A stretch of 64,000 nt of DNA from Synaphobranchus kaupii (GCA_029718625.1 CM056376.1:92288899-92352898), one strand, 5' to 3'. Numbered from the stretch's first letter, positions 23,191-35,649 are shown. Notes: generated from the letters alone by a model not told the origin. Program-made: numbers and translations.

Positions 23191-24789
23191 GGGGGGGGAG
23201 GCATGAACAAAATTAATTGCAAGATGAGCCACTATATAAACGCAGTCCATAATAAATAAGTGATGACAAATGCATCCATTACTTCAGCTTTCCAAAAACC
23301 ATGTCTCGAGTCAAACCCCTTCTGGGTTTTTTTTTTTTTTTTTTTGGATATTCACAGTGTTTTGAACCAGCTTTTTTCCTCAAGTGTAAAATAAATAAAT
23401 CTGACCCATCCAACCAGTCCAACCACTACACTTGACAGGTGCAAACTGGCATGGTGCAGTCCTGGACTGGCTCCTGATCCCAGGGTTTGGGCCGTCGCGG
23501 ACATTGCCTGTTCGGGATCAGGCCGACAAGCTCTCCTGTTGGGTCCCGGCTGTCACACAGAGTCACACAAGCTTGATGGGTTTGTGTGTCATCAGCGGGG
23601 GTGAGCTGTCGCCCCACAGGGACAACTGCACGCGCTCAGAGATGCCCCGTTGATAAATCACACACCCGCTGATGTACTCTGGGTCAGTTCCACAGCTATC
23701 CCCAAAGCCAGCATCCCCATAATCCTGGTCCAAGGAACCCACTGCGTATGCACTGGTTTTCATTTCATCTGAGGTCTTGAGCAATTCTGTTTGATCGAGC
23801 CATTGACTGATTTAGATGTGCCGCCAACTGAATACTGATTTAGACTTGTGGCTGACCGAATACAGATTTATATTTGACGTCTTGATCGCCACATACTTTG
23901 ACCCAATTATTACTGACAACAAGCATGTTCAGTTGTGCTAACACATGGCTCATCTGGGTAATACGCTGGGTCACAACGGACAGCGTGCCCACGTAGTGGC
24001 ACACGATTGGCCATAGCGTGGCACAGGGAGAGAAGGACTCAGCTAGACTGTCCCGATTTCATTGCAAAATGGCAACTCTTCTTGTTGATGGAGAAGCTGC
24101 AGTATGCCTGTGTCACCCGTGTGTGAAGAACTCTCTCCCAGGCCCATGAGCTCCGCTGGTGGTTTGACTGCAGAGAGAAACAAACTAAGGCTAGAGTCAA
24201 GTACTCTGGCGAAGAGCGTGTTCTCGTCCATACTCTCCAAAATTGACACAGCAACAATGGGTGGGTATATAAATAAGACCGGGCATTCCAAATAGGGAGA
24301 AAAGAAAAGCAATCAGGATTTTTTAAAATCATTTAAAAAAGAGGCAAAAACAATACAGGTGAAAGTATCGTGAGGTGGCTCAAAACCCACCTTCAAATAA
24401 GATAAGAGAGATTTAGGGCGGGGGGCAGGGGGCGGGAGGCATCCTTGTAGTGACACCCTAGAAGCCACTCAGATGGGATCTGGCTACCGTGCGCTTAATT
24501 GTTCCTTCAACAAGCTGTCAACAAAACATGGTGAACATCTTGCAGCGTGTCATCGCACCTTTCCCCAGAGGTGACGGTAATGGCGTAGGCTTATAATGAA
24601 TGGTGAAATAGCTCCGTAACCCCTTCTCTCTCACGGGCACTTTGAAATGATTGCTTAGCGACATCACAGTGAATCAAAGGCGGGTGGCGCTTAGTCGCTG
24701 ATGGCCGAAGGGAGAATGTTGGAGTGCAGGACTCACCTTTAGAGATTAGACCTAGGCCTAATCCTGGACGGTGGGCCCGTCCATGCAGT
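23191..24789. other. Spacer between the inverted repeat copies
   Basis: No coding signature. Contains a T-run at 23327-23345, a SINE-tail motif at 24272-24297 and a G-rich patch at 24417-24440. Unrecognised repeats may be present. Confidence 0.4.
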
Positions 24790-25240
24790 GGAACAGTGCC
24801 TTAACAGGATCCCACAGCCCTGTCTCGTGATTTTCAAAAAACTTTACACTGAAGCTTGTCTCAATCACCACCAATTTGGAACGCTCTACCAGGTGATGCA
24901 CGTGAGGTCATTTGTGCCAGAATGCTCAACATACGTTTGCTTGTACGTTAGCTTTGCTGGTGCCCTTGTTTAGGTTAACAGACATGGTGTACACATCCCT
25001 ATACGCAGTAAAATGTTTGGTATGTTCAGAGATTGGGTTGGGTCCTGTAGGCGTGGTAATGACTGAGTAGGAAGCGCATCCTGAACTCTTTCCCTTGTTT
25101 AAGGAAGGCTGTAGGGTCCGCAGCCGTGTCCACGTCCGCCCACAGAGGTGTCAGTAAGCATGAGCGTCACTCAAAGGGCAAACAGTCAGCAAAACAGACA
25201 GAGGAATGGAACAAGATGAAAAGTGCCATCACTGCTCAAC
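24790..25240 (-). repeat. Large inverted repeat, right copy (empty sites preserved)
   Basis: Reverse-complement partner of 21770-23076. It keeps uninterrupted target sequence for both MITEs: on the minus strand ATGT, CTG and TTAA follow each other (24985-24975) with nothing between. Confidence 0.75.
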
Positions 25241-25860
25241 GTGTAGACAGCCGCGAGCACCTGAGGTGAAGGAGGGGGTGGCAGAAGGGGTGGACATGAG
25301 TGGGTGTGAGTCTGACATCAGCCAAGTCTTTATTCACAGCAACCTTGATGCATTTCAGCATACCACGGTCTCAGTGAGTAAAGCCATCCCTTTACTCACA
25401 GTAAACACGGTTGTTTACTGTGGGTCCATTTTGTGTCTTGAACCATTCTTTCATTAAACACAAATGCAAAAAAAGAGAGGGAGCTGCCTGGGGACCAGTG
25501 AGGGCTCCGTCTATGCTGTGGAGAAGAACTGCAAAACACCAGCCTCAATGGTGAGCAGCAGGGACACTGCAGTAGTGCTAAAATGTAGATTTGGTATTAA
25601 GGGAATGCTGTCTGAAGCCATTACTTCAGCCTGCATGTAGGAAAAAAACTGAAAAAATCAATCCACAAATATGTGGGAAAAAAGACAATGAGCATAGCGC
25701 TCCCAGGAAATGCAAAACACCTTTTAGGGTACCAAATAAACAGAACTGTCATTGGCTTGTCCTGCTGGTCATAAATGCAGGGGGAAAAAGAAATGTTGAT
25801 TGGAGGCAAGTCAATACCCTGTTTGCACAAGGCTCAGTTACAATAACTTCTTAGAAAGAC
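25241..25860. other. No recognisable feature
   Basis: Intronic sequence without coding signature. Ends with the 8-bp target AGAAAGAC of the following hAT element. Confidence 0.4.
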
Positions 25861-27556
25861 CAGGCACGTGCACAGATAGGGCCCAAGGGGGGCTTGAGCC
25901 ACTGCCCTTTTGCCCTCAGAGTCAAAATGTGCCTTTTTTTTGGCTGGCGTTAATTGTATTTTTTCTTTATTTGCCGAAGGGAGAATGTTGGAATTATTTT
26001 ATTATGTTGAAATTCTATCAATATAAAGAGGGAAATGTATAGTAGTATCTACAAAAAATACACCTCATCAATTTAAAAACTACCCCCCCCCCCCCCCTTC
26101 CAAATGGTTTTGTCTCAAGCAATCAATCAACGTCGCATCTTCCGACATTCCGAATACAACTTGTCATGATCAGCACCACATCCCCTGCCCCAGTTAGGTT
26201 ACGGTGAATGATATCACTCAGTTAGGCACTGTTTCAATTATGAAACCACGATTAAACAACACTTACTTACTTTTTATGTTATATATCTGTTAAAAAACTA
26301 TGAAGTAGGTCAGTAGGACTTCACGCTGTAATTTCGTCATTACTAGCCTCGGTACTCGCGAGCAAGCAAGCTAGTCTAATTATCATTAAAACGATGTTAT
26401 CTCCGTCATGCACGACAACTTACAAATATGCAATTAATTTCTGAAGCAGGTAGTAACGTTTTGGTAGTTTAGTGAATAGTCACCCCCTTTTCTTTATAGC
26501 CAGTTTTCTAAAAACGTGGTGTTAAGTGTATTACTGTTTGAGCATGTCACAGTGTGTTTTCCCTGTTAAAATAAAAGTTTCAATCAATCATTCAATCAAA
26601 TTTGATTGGGAAATAAGAAGCAGCATAAACACTGCAAGAAGAGGCAAATACACATGTCTCCAAAACTTGTGTTTTTAGCTATTTTATAGTTAAGAATGTA
26701 TAGCTGGCTGTTCTATGTTCATTACTAGGGAAAACTCCTACGTTGTGAGAAGTTGTGCTTTGTCGGATCTGATTTGTAGTCGCGTCAATGACCTTCGATT
26801 TGCACTTATTGTACGTTGCTTTGGATAAAAGCATCTGCCAAATAATTGTAATGTCATGTAATGAAACGCAAAATACTTCTCACCTCCCTGACCCTGGATC
26901 AGTTTGTCAGCCATATGCATAGATGTAACAAATATATAAGTGTGTGTGTGTGCGTGTGTTTTTGAATATAATATAATACTGTGGTTTCTTTTCCTCTCAG
27001 TGTGATGCTCAAAAACATGTAGTTCAGTAGTTGTACTGTATGTCTCATTTATAAAATATATGCAGTGTAACAAAATGAAGTTTTGAAACCCCAAATTCAG
27101 GGGGCTTATGTATCAATCATGTCAGAGTAGGACTGCTGATCTAGAATCTTATCATTACTCATAATGAAAGGTAAAACAGGTCCCAGGTCAGCACAACTCT
27201 ATGCTGACATTTTGGTCCAGGTCTAGGCTTTTAATTTGTTTTTGGGATAAACATGTCAGTCATTAATTTTGATCATCTGCTCTGCTGGTTACAGACAGTG
27301 CAATGCACAGAAAGGAAAGGCTTAAGAAAAATAAAGAGCGGGAGCTACACAGGCAGCCCAGAGCAGCAGCTCCCTCCTTTTATAGGCCAGCTAGTAGCAG
27401 TAGGGCAGATGAAAGCACAGGAAAAGATGATTCTGATTTGGAGAGAGATATATTGTCACCTGATAAAAGCCCTGTGACTGAATTGTTTTTGCTTGAGCCC
27501 CTGCCCCCCAAAATGTCTGTGCACGGCTGCCCCCAAAATGTCTGTGCACAGCCCTG
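25861..27556 (+). mobile_element. hAT transposon, internally deleted
   Basis: 1696 bp from CAGGCACGTGCACAGA to GTGCACAGCCCTG, flanked by a perfect 8-bp TSD AGAAAGAC (25853-25860, 27557-27564). The subterminal GGGGCTTGAGCC/GGGCTCAAGC is also inverted. The right terminus carries a tandem duplication of a 25-bp TIR unit (CCCCAAAATGTCTGTGCAC twice, about 27507-27552). Inside are a poly-C run (26083-26097) and a fragment of a common teleost repeat (26800-26872). A plus-strand frame near the right end (27303-27557) may be a remnant exon. No hAT catalytic domain is left. Confidence 0.9.
26800..26872 (+). repeat. Fragment of a widespread teleost repeat tail
   Basis: Contains GCTTTGGATAAAAGCATCTG followed by CCAAAT and TGTAATG repeats, a tail motif seen very often in teleost non-coding DNA. 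It lies inside the hAT element, so it was probably captured or inserted there. Confidence 0.5.
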
Positions 27557-27557
27557 A
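27303..27557 (+). pseudogene. Possible remnant N-terminal exon of hAT-encoded protein
   Basis: The 84-codon frame begins with a basic KERLKKNKERE stretch followed by RADESTGKDDSDLERD. This Lys/Arg/Glu-rich start followed by a Ser/Asp-rich linker is common in fish hAT proteins of the ZMYM/TTF type. An acceptor-like TGGTTACAG lies just upstream at about 27295. The last codons run into the terminal inverted repeat, so the frame is not a complete gene. Identification is tentative. Confidence 0.3.
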
Positions 27558-27564
27558 GAAAGAC

Positions 27565-29240
27565 CTTTGATTTCATATCACATTCCTGAGAATAAATTTA
27601 CAAACAACACGCAGAGAAACATTTAGTGTACTTCTGATCCTACCTGTGTCTTTTAACAAAGTTACAACATTTTTCACTAAAACCACAATATATGCTCATG
27701 AAAACCCAGGCACTCCCAGGTGAGATGGACGTGGTATCTCTTGGCTCCTAGAGCCGAGACATGTTCTTCGCCCCAAAGATAGCTGCGCTAACGCAAAGCC
27801 TCTGTCCATCAGTCACAAGGGAGCCACGCTACCACTGACCTCATCGCCAACGGTCCTGAAATGTTCTTGCAAAGAGTGTAGTACTAGTACCCACCAGCAG
27901 CCATGATGGTTGTCCACTGAGGCAATGTTGCCTGCAAGGACTCTCAGCTAAGGTTGATAAGCAGGTACCTTGTTTAGCTTATGATTTTGGCTATTTGTTA
28001 TAAGCCAGGTAATGGATGCTGTCGCACCCATACTCCCATTCATATTAAGTGAAGGGTGATCTACATTAAGGCTGCTTGTGAATGATGCCATGACTGCACT
28101 ATATTTCTTGCTTATTAATGGCTGGATGCTGTGGTGGGAGGGTGTAGTGATACTGATGCCAGGCTATCTGCAGGGGATGATTGAGCTCTTACAGGCACCG
28201 CACGCAGGTGTGCATCAACGGCCCACTGCCTCGCCGTCCATCCAAATAGCGCAACAGACAGCCAAGGAAAGAGTGTATGCTCTTATATAACTATTTTTGT
28301 AAATTCGTCAAATGCTGATGTCAGTTTATCTTGGGGATTTCTACATCCCACGGCCTTGTCAGTGAAGTATATAGGACTCGACACATTGCAATCTCCATCT
28401 CTCTTGCTATTGAATTCCGCTGCCTTTGAAGACAGGGTCCTTGGCAGTCGGAATAAAATTTGCATTGACTGCGCACAAAGTGCTTGTTTAGCCTTTTTGT
28501 ATTTGTTGTTTTGTGTGTGTTTTTTTTTATCTGTTTGGGCAATTCACTTTAATGCATCAGGGAGAAATAAAGGCGGGTAAGAGAGAAAATACCAGTTCCC
28601 ATTTTGAAGAATTTTCAGGAAGGCATTTGTGTATGCCGGTGGGCGGGGGGGACTGTTTTTTCTCTTGACTCCTGGTAACACTCAATAGATTGCCGGGATG
28701 TGAATGATTCGCAGCTTACTCCTGTATTGTTTCATCCTATGAATTTGGTATCCCATACCGACAAGCTCTCTTAGCTGGAATATGCCCAGCTTGTAGGGCC
28801 TAATCCATGATCATGTGACCAGGGTCTTGGTATGAACGTGGCTCTCTGTACTGCCCCTTCACACACACACGCACACACATACATATACACACATCCAGGT
28901 AAACATATACACAAACACATATCACCCATGCACAAACAGAAATAAACACACACACACACACACACACACACATTCACTCACACCCCATATATAACCACAG
29001 ACGTTACAGAAGTGTTTCATTCACAAGTCAAGATTAACTGTCTAATCAACAGATGTCTGCAGATCATTAGCTGAAAAGATGTATGTGGAGAACTGCTGCC
29101 TTCTTGAGATGTGGGGGTTTGAGAGCTACATCTGAGAGATGCCAATCAGACTGATTACAGAAAGAGGGCTGTGGGCAGAGATGAATATGGATGATCGTAG
29201 TAGAAAGAGTTGTTAATTTATTAAATTTAATTTAATTTCT
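27565..29240. other. Unique intronic sequence with a (CA)n microsatellite
   Basis: No coding signature. CA-rich from 28861, with a pure (CA)n run at 28947-28972. The short minus-strand Cys/Val frames here are translations of the repeat. Confidence 0.45.
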
Positions 29241-29630
29241 GACCATTTGCATCCCTTTATGGCCACAGTCTACCCTTTTTCATGCGGATACTTCCAGCAG
29301 GACAATGTTCCATGTCACACAGAATGCATGATCTCGAGCTGATTCCACAAACATGACAGTGACTTGAGTTTACTCCAATGGCTGCACAGTCCCCAGATCT
29401 CAATCCAATAGAGCACCTTTCGGATGAAGTGGAATGGGAGGAATGTGTGGCCGAAAAATTAGCAGGAACTGCATGATGCTATGGAATCGGCATGGACGAA
29501 AATCCCAGAGGAATATTTCCAGCACCTTGTTTAATCCATGCCTTGAAGAATTCTGGCTGTTATGGAGGCAAAAGGGGGCCCTACCCGTTATTAGATAGGT
29601 GTACCTAATAAATTTGTAATACTGAGTATA
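29241..29630 (+). pseudogene. Tc1/mariner transposase 3' relic and terminus
   Basis: Plus-strand codons read CGYFQQDNVPCHT (second catalytic Asp), then, across several stops, remnants of the PDLNPIE region (29395-29412), IPEEYFQHLV and MEAKGGPTRY, the C-terminal layout of a Tc1 transposase. The 3' TIR follows (TAGGTGTACCTAATAAA), ending GAGTATA. The 5' part of the element is missing. A hAT MITE was inserted exactly at the terminal TA. Confidence 0.85.
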
Positions 29631-29631
29631 A

Positions 29632-29897
29632 CAAGGGTAGGCAGCCATGGTCCCAGAGTGCCAGAGACGGTCCTGGTTCTTGCTTCATCCAAACTTATAA
29701 ATACATAACTGGATTCATTTGAATTAATCAGGTGTAATGAATGCAGGTAACCATGTGCTGGAGGCACTTGTCATTTCACCATTTAGAATATTCAGGCTCA
29801 GACTTTTAATCATCCATCAAAGTCTTGCGATCAAGCTCAGATGGAACAAAAACCAGAAATGTTACTGGCACTCCAGGACCAGGGTTGCCTTCCCCTG
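29632..29897 (+). mobile_element. hAT MITE, family 2, copy 1
   Basis: Starts CAAGGGTAGGCAGCCATGGT and ends GACCAGGGTTGCCTTCCCCTG. Near-8-bp duplication GAGTATAA (29624-29631) / GTGTATAA (29899-29906). Interior is about 80% similar to 32560-32805, including ATTTGAATTAATCAGGTG and GTGCTGGAGGCACTTG. Confidence 0.82.
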
Positions 29898-30206
29898 TGT
29901 GTATAATATTACCATAAACATATTTAGAGCTAATCAGATCCTCTAATCTCTGCTGTGGGCAGTTCACTGCACTAATTTATTTGTTACATTTTCATGTCAG
30001 GAGCAGGCAATTATTTAAATGGCTTAATTAAATGGTGTAGGAAGATCAAGTATGTGATACATACAGAAATCTATGATTTCTGTATGAATTGACCGCTTCT
30101 ACCAAACAAGATCTTTTGGGCAAAACCAGTACAAACCAATATAACTCTCAAATTGGATGAATGGAAAACCATTTATGAAAAGAAATTGCATTGGGTTGTA
30201 AAAACA

Positions 30207-30534
30207 AGGGGGCAGCAGTGGATAGCACTGTCATCACACGGCAAGAAGGTCCTGAGTTTGAATCCAGTCCTGGGAACTTTCTGTGTGGAGTTTGCATGTT
30301 CTCCCCCTGTCAGCACGGTTATTCCGGTTTCTTCCCCCAGTCCAAAGACATGCAGGTTAAGCTAACTGGAGATTCTAAATTGCCCATAGGTATGAGTGTG
30401 TGTGTGAATGGTGCAGGTGCTGTGATGGATTGGCGACCTGTCCAGGGGCTATTCCTGCTTCTCGCCCAATGCATTCTGGGTCAGCCCCCCTGTGACCCTG
30501 ACCAGTGGGTTAGATAGTGGATGGATGGATGGAT
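30207..30534 (+). mobile_element. tRNA-related SINE with TGGATGG tail
   Basis: About 328 bp. An A-box-like GGCAGCAGTGGATAGCAC and a B-box-like GTTTGAATCC sit in the first 70 bases. The middle contains TGGAGTTTGCATGTTCTCCC and GATGGATTGGCGACCTGTCC, common in teleost L2-type SINE/LINE tails, and the 3' end is (TGGA)n. A perfect 13-bp TSD GGTTGTAAAAACA (30194-30206, 30535-30547) shows target-primed insertion. Confidence 0.88.
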
Positions 30535-30547
30535 GGTTGTAAAAACA

Positions 30548-32319
30548 TGAATCTGACAGAAGCAAAGAGTACTAGTTTATTTGAACTATAGAATCCCACG
30601 CCTCACCTAAAACCAACTTTAAACAGAGACAAAAAGAAACCTTGCTTAATCGCCAACGGCATTAAAAACAAATTCAATTAGCCTACCTTTGGAAATATAA
30701 CAATGAAAGTGCACGCGTAATGTGTAATGTGTCATTTTCAGCACTTCTGTGATTATGGGTCATGGCCCGGGTGGTACAGTTTTACGGATCGGCACAATGG
30801 TTCTCTCTATAACACCTTGTCAGAAAGCCAGTTTTCCTCGCATTTGTGGCATGGCGCCGAAAGATTTGTCACTGAACTGAAAAGGGAGCATGCGGTGTAA
30901 TGGGGAATTAAGATGCCATTCCCTGATGAGACCCTCTGTACACTATCAGCGTTAATTGAAGCGGGTGCATTGATTGGCCGGTTATCTGAGACAGAGCTGC
31001 AAAAATCTATATGCTGCCTGGCCGCAGGGAGCCAAACGACAGACTTATGCCATTGACCACTGCCGGGCCAATTAAACGAACGGGGGAGAACCATATCGGT
31101 ATCAATGACCTCCACAGCAGAAAATTATTTTGACGCAGACACCCCGGAGCTCACCAAGCAGCAAATTATTTGTCTGTTCATGTGGAACAATGCTTTTAAA
31201 GGTTTCCTTTTGTTGTTGAATTACATAGCCTTAAGATCTTCCTCCAGTGCTTTGATAGAGCACAAAGAGCTTCACAGAGACACGCAAGAGGAGATCAATG
31301 CTTTTCTTTAAGTGCTCAAGCACACAAACAAAATGTTTTTAAGAAATGGAATTTTTTTTCTTTTAAAAAGCCTACGTGGCTCTTTCTCTCTTCTCTTTAT
31401 CCTTCCCTAACTTACTTTATTTATTTCTTCCTCTCTCTCACTCCGTCTCTGTTGTGTTTCTGCTCTGGATTTACACACTGCAACATCAAGTAAATATCAC
31501 ACTGGGGACTTGGTCTGTTGTAACAGTTATTAAAAATTCCACAATGGGAAAAGAAGAATGTTCTTGCGGTGATAGAAAAAAAAAAAAAAAAAAAACGATA
31601 AATAAATAAAAAGATGATGACGACAACACAAAAAGATCTCCTTCATCAGAGGGCATGCAGCACTCAGGGAAAGCCTCATATTGACCAACAGACTCTGGGT
31701 TGAAGAACTGTTTATTCCGGAAGTTTCCTTTAATGAAAGAAAGCTCCCTGCAGACTTTTCATTTGGTCCCACCCGGAAGACAACAGACCCGGATCCCCCC
31801 CACCCCCCCATAAAGCAAGAGAGAGACATGCATGAGCTGAGAGGGCTCTGAATGTATTAGGTTTGCAGGGGTCTGATGCCCTCAAGGATGTGGGTGGGGG
31901 AGGGGGAGGGAGATGTGGAACAGCCGAATGGAAACGAGAAGGAGCAGCGATAACTCTGTGGCGTTTTGTAAACCGTCCATTAAGGCGCAGGATGCTGGGG
32001 CCCTGGGGAGCATGTGTACAGCAGAGAGCCCCCAGCACTCAACTCAGGATGGGGTTAAATGCAAATGTACCTGGGTGTGGCATAACTAAATCATCTCATC
32101 ACTCTTTTTCACTATGTATCTACTTTAATTTACTGTTTGACTTTGTTTTAAATTGTCTGTAAAGCACTTTGTGCAATAAAACTACTGAATAAATAAAGAT
32201 ATATTTTTTTTATTAAATTCTCTTCAATCAGATGCAGGTAGTGAATAAAAAATGGACAGGCAGCAGTGTTCCAATAGCGAAGGCATTTTTCAGTTTCATA
32301 ATGCTGTGCATTTTCCTGG
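30548..32319. other. Unique intronic sequence
   Basis: No coding signature. A-run at 31579-31597; G-rich patch at 31889-31912 with C-rich equivalents at 31794-31809. Confidence 0.4.
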
Positions 32320-32945
32320 CACGGTTTGGGTGCACTCATAAACTGAGAAGGCAAAGGCGATGTCAGTGCTTAATGGCACTTAGTGATAATTTTCTTTCCT
32401 GCAGAGTGGGGTGTCTTTCAAGATGACAGTGACCCCATTCACACACCACGAGCCGCCGGAAAACAGCTTGAGGAGCATGACACTGATGTTATCCATATGC
32501 CACAACCTTCTCGTTCACCATATCTGAACAAAATTGAGCAGTCATGCGATATTCTACAACTGGGGCTGGTGACGGTCCTGGTTTTCGCTCCATCCAAACC
32601 TAGAACTACACAACTGGGTTAATTTGAATTAATCAGGTGCAATGAATGCAGGCAACCGTGTGCTGGAGGCACTTGGTTTCGTCATTCAATATTCAGGCTT
32701 CACACTTGCTGTTTAAACGTCCATCAAACTTTTGCAAGTAAGCTCAGATGTAACAACAAACCAGAAACATCACCAGTACTCTAGGACCAGGATTGCCTTT
32801 CCCTGTTCTAGAATGATGCTCAAGACTGTCTCCACTGCACTTCCATCAAGTAAGAGCAAGATTATTGGCTTTCTAATGGAAGAGTTCCACGCCACGGCAC
32901 GCACAGGCTGCTCTGGCCGCATGTTGTGACCCAACACCTTATTAA
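32320..32945 (+). pseudogene. Second Tc1 transposase relic, split by a hAT MITE
   Basis: Plus-strand codons FQDDSDPIHTPRAA (second catalytic Asp), EEHDTDVIHMPQPS and YLNKIEQ (third acidic residue) run from about 32413 to 32551. The coding relic resumes after 32813 with LMEEFHA and a degraded C-terminus. It differs from the 19 kb and 29 kb transposases, so at least three Tc1 lineages are present. Frameshifts and the insertion make it non-functional. The left limit is uncertain. Confidence 0.72.
32560..32805 (+). mobile_element. hAT MITE, family 2, copy 2
   Basis: 246 bp ending GACCAGGATTGCCTTTCCCTG. The 8-bp target duplication is TTCTACAA (32552-32559) / TTCTAGAA (32806-32813). It is a diverged sister of 29632-29897 in the same orientation, and lies inside the Tc1 transposase relic. 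Confidence 0.85.
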
Positions 32946-34743
32946 GTAGCTGCATCTGTCTTTCCCTTTTTTGTTCACCGCCCTTTGCTCAAACAAGGAA
33001 GTAATATTTATGCAGCAGGATGAATACCACAGCATGCACACCGCATGCATGTAAAAGGTCTGATATACACTAGATCATCAGGGGGACAAACTGAGGAATG
33101 AATCCCCAATCCAGCAGGAGAAACCAAATCCACGCCCTGAAGCACAATTGGCCGACATCCCTAAGCCTTTGTTTACTCCCCCATAATTACATGTTGAGTG
33201 CGCGCTCTGGGGGCTGGAGGAACTCAACGCCCCCGCAGCAGAGAGGCTGTCCAGACAGCATCACTGAATGGCCAGTCGGTGGGCGAGAGGAACCGTGCGA
33301 CCATCGAGAAGCCACGAGCGTGTCACATCTGCAGAGTTTTACTGTAATGTATTCCTGTCTGCTGCCAGAGGAGGGCAGAAACCATCCCGCCCCACGCACA
33401 TGCTGCAGGGCTCCAAAGGGTTACGTGAAGGAGGGGGGGGGGCAGAGGCCGGGCTGCCCTTTGGCGCGAGCGAGAGAGGCGTCCCTCCCCTCCTCAGATG
33501 ATGCCGCCGGAGTGTTCGATGGGTCGCCGGCCTCCCGATGGCGGCGTGCCAGGCGGGCGGGTATCCGTTCGGGCAGCGGCAGCTCAGTTTCCACAGAGCA
33601 CAGAACCTGGCACGGAGGAGAGGAGGGAATGCGGACCCAGCTCACGCCTAAAGCACCTGCGCCTTGTGCTGACTCCCCATCTTCATGTAGAGGGGAGCCA
33701 GGAGGCGCGCCCTGAATTACAACTGGCAGTGAAAGATGAGGGAGCAGGGGTGGATACATGGCAGACAGGGCCAGGGGTACATGGGGCATATGATTAGCTA
33801 TCTGACCCACTAGGTTGAGCTAAGCAGTTCCATCAACACAGCCATGGACTGACTACCAGACTGGCTTCCCAAACGTACACAGGAGTGAAAAAGTGTTGTT
33901 TTACCAGTACTATGATGAAAAGGCATGAATAAAGCAATGCCTGTTTGAGACTTCTGTGTTGTATTATATCTAAAGATATTAAAGAATGTAGACCACTGTT
34001 TAAAAGTATTGCTTGTGACCATGATTTCCTGCACAGGCAAAATGGTACTGTTGAAATTATATTTAAAAGGAACAAATAATTAGGTTCTGCGAAGATGTGG
34101 CTCTCCAAATAACCAAAATCATTCCTCACCTGAAATTCAGTGTTTGAGAAAATAGAGCGCGACTTTGAACAACATCACAGAGTTGCCTAGAGTCCTGCAT
34201 GAGACAGCAATTAATCTTAAAAAGGCTGCACCTATCAAAGCCCACGCATTATTTTTAACTTCAAAAGCTTAGCTTTCGCTCACAGACACTTTCCTCCAGA
34301 CTAAGCGCTGACGCAGTGATCAGATGAAAGAAAAGAAGAGTGTGTGTACTCATTCAGGCAGCCCCTGGTTATGAGTGAGAGAAATGTTTCTCCATGTGAC
34401 GCTCCCGTAACGAACAGTCCTCAAAGAATTTCCAAAATCGAGCTGCCGCTGGTTTGAGTAAAGAGAGGGGAGCGGAGGGGGGGAAGCTCAGCCTGGCTGC
34501 TTGGTGATAATGTCGACCTTTAAACGGCAATAAACCCCGGCCCTCACCCTCACTCACAGCACTGGGTGTGATGGCTCTTAAAGAGCAGTGAAAGGGGTTA
34601 TTACCAGCCTGTCCAGCAGAATTGCCACAATCATCTTAATCTGAACCAAAGGGCTGCTGAGATTACACTGAGAGCGTACACCTCCATTTGAAACAGAATG
34701 TCAGCTCCTGTACACTAACACACACACAAAGGCACATGCACAC
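32946..34743. other. Unique intronic sequence, GC-rich at 33200-33720
   Basis: Overlapping open frames on both strands at 33098-33810 reflect GC-rich, stop-poor sequence. None has a recognisable domain, signal or splice structure. A G-run lies at 33432-33441. Confidence 0.45.
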
Positions 34744-34751
34744 ATACAAGC

Positions 34752-34965
34752 TAGGGTGACCACATATTGGATTCCAAATAAAGAGGACCGGGGCGGGCGG
34801 GTGTTATGAACATAATACTAGGCTGTTTGTTTGTTTGTGTGCGATCTATGCAATGAGCGAAAACTAACCGCACATTTTTAGGAAATTATAAATCCCACCT
34901 GGATGGATATTTTCAGGCCCAGAAAGAAGAAATGTCCAGGAAACAGAGGACGTCTGGTCAGCCTA
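34752..34965. mobile_element. hAT-type MITE, family 3
   Basis: 214 bp, starts TAGGGTGACCA and ends TGGTCAGCCTA, with a perfect 8-bp TSD ATACAAGC (34744-34751, 34966-34973). Subterminal AGAGGACC and AGAGGACGTC match the common fish family that begins TAGGGTGACCAGACGTCC. Confidence 0.85.
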
Positions 34966-35308
34966 ATACAAGCTAGCACAAATACATATCCAAACACACG
35001 CACACACAGTAAACAGTAAGAAATCAAAACTGTACCAGTGTTCAGTATCATCATACTGTATGAGGTATTAAAATTGAGGTCAAACAGAAAAATCCATGCT
35101 TATGAATATAACATGATACACAAACAGTCTCTGAGCCCTTTCCATACACTCAGCGTTGGGCCTTTCCTCAAAGCTGTTTGAATGGTAATGACAAACAGAG
35201 AGCGTCTGCTCACCCTTTACTGACTGGACAGTGTTAATGCCTGAGTGTTTTGCTCTACAGATTATTTACAGATAAATAAGCAGGAACAAAAAAAATAGAG
35301 ACATGAGA

Positions 35309-35395
35309 AAGAGAGAGAGTGAGAGAGACGTGAGAAAGAGAGAGCGTGAGAGAGACGTGAGAAAGAGAGAGAGAGACGTGAGAGAGAAAGAGAGC
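35309..35395 (+). repeat. GA-rich minisatellite
   Basis: Units of about 26-28 bp, GAGAGAGACGTGAGAAAGAG, repeated about three times with decay. Confidence 0.8.
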
Positions 35396-35649
35396 AGTCT
35401 CTTCCAGTGGAGAGCCTAAACCCTGCGTCCCTCACAGTGGCACCCTCATGCTCAAACTGCTACATTTATTCTGCCAATTACATTAACATCAGAGCAGCCA
35501 TTTTTATTCTGCAGCAAACACCTTACTATGACACCCTTTAGATTCTCCAAGGGCCCCGACAGTGTGCCAGATCTGGCATGATTGTGTGTCTCTGACCTCC
35601 CTCAGAGATGACGGAGTGGACTCTGATTTCATACGGCTCCAATTAGAAT

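Noticed and set aside
26738..27094. 118-codon minus-strand frame inside the hAT element
   Set aside because: No transposase motif. It overlaps a microsatellite and a repeat tail, so chance is likely.
33098..33715. 205-codon plus-strand open frame
   Set aside because: GC-rich, stop-poor region with open frames on several strands. Composition is Arg/Ser/Pro/Gly low complexity, and there is no domain, promoter or splice context.
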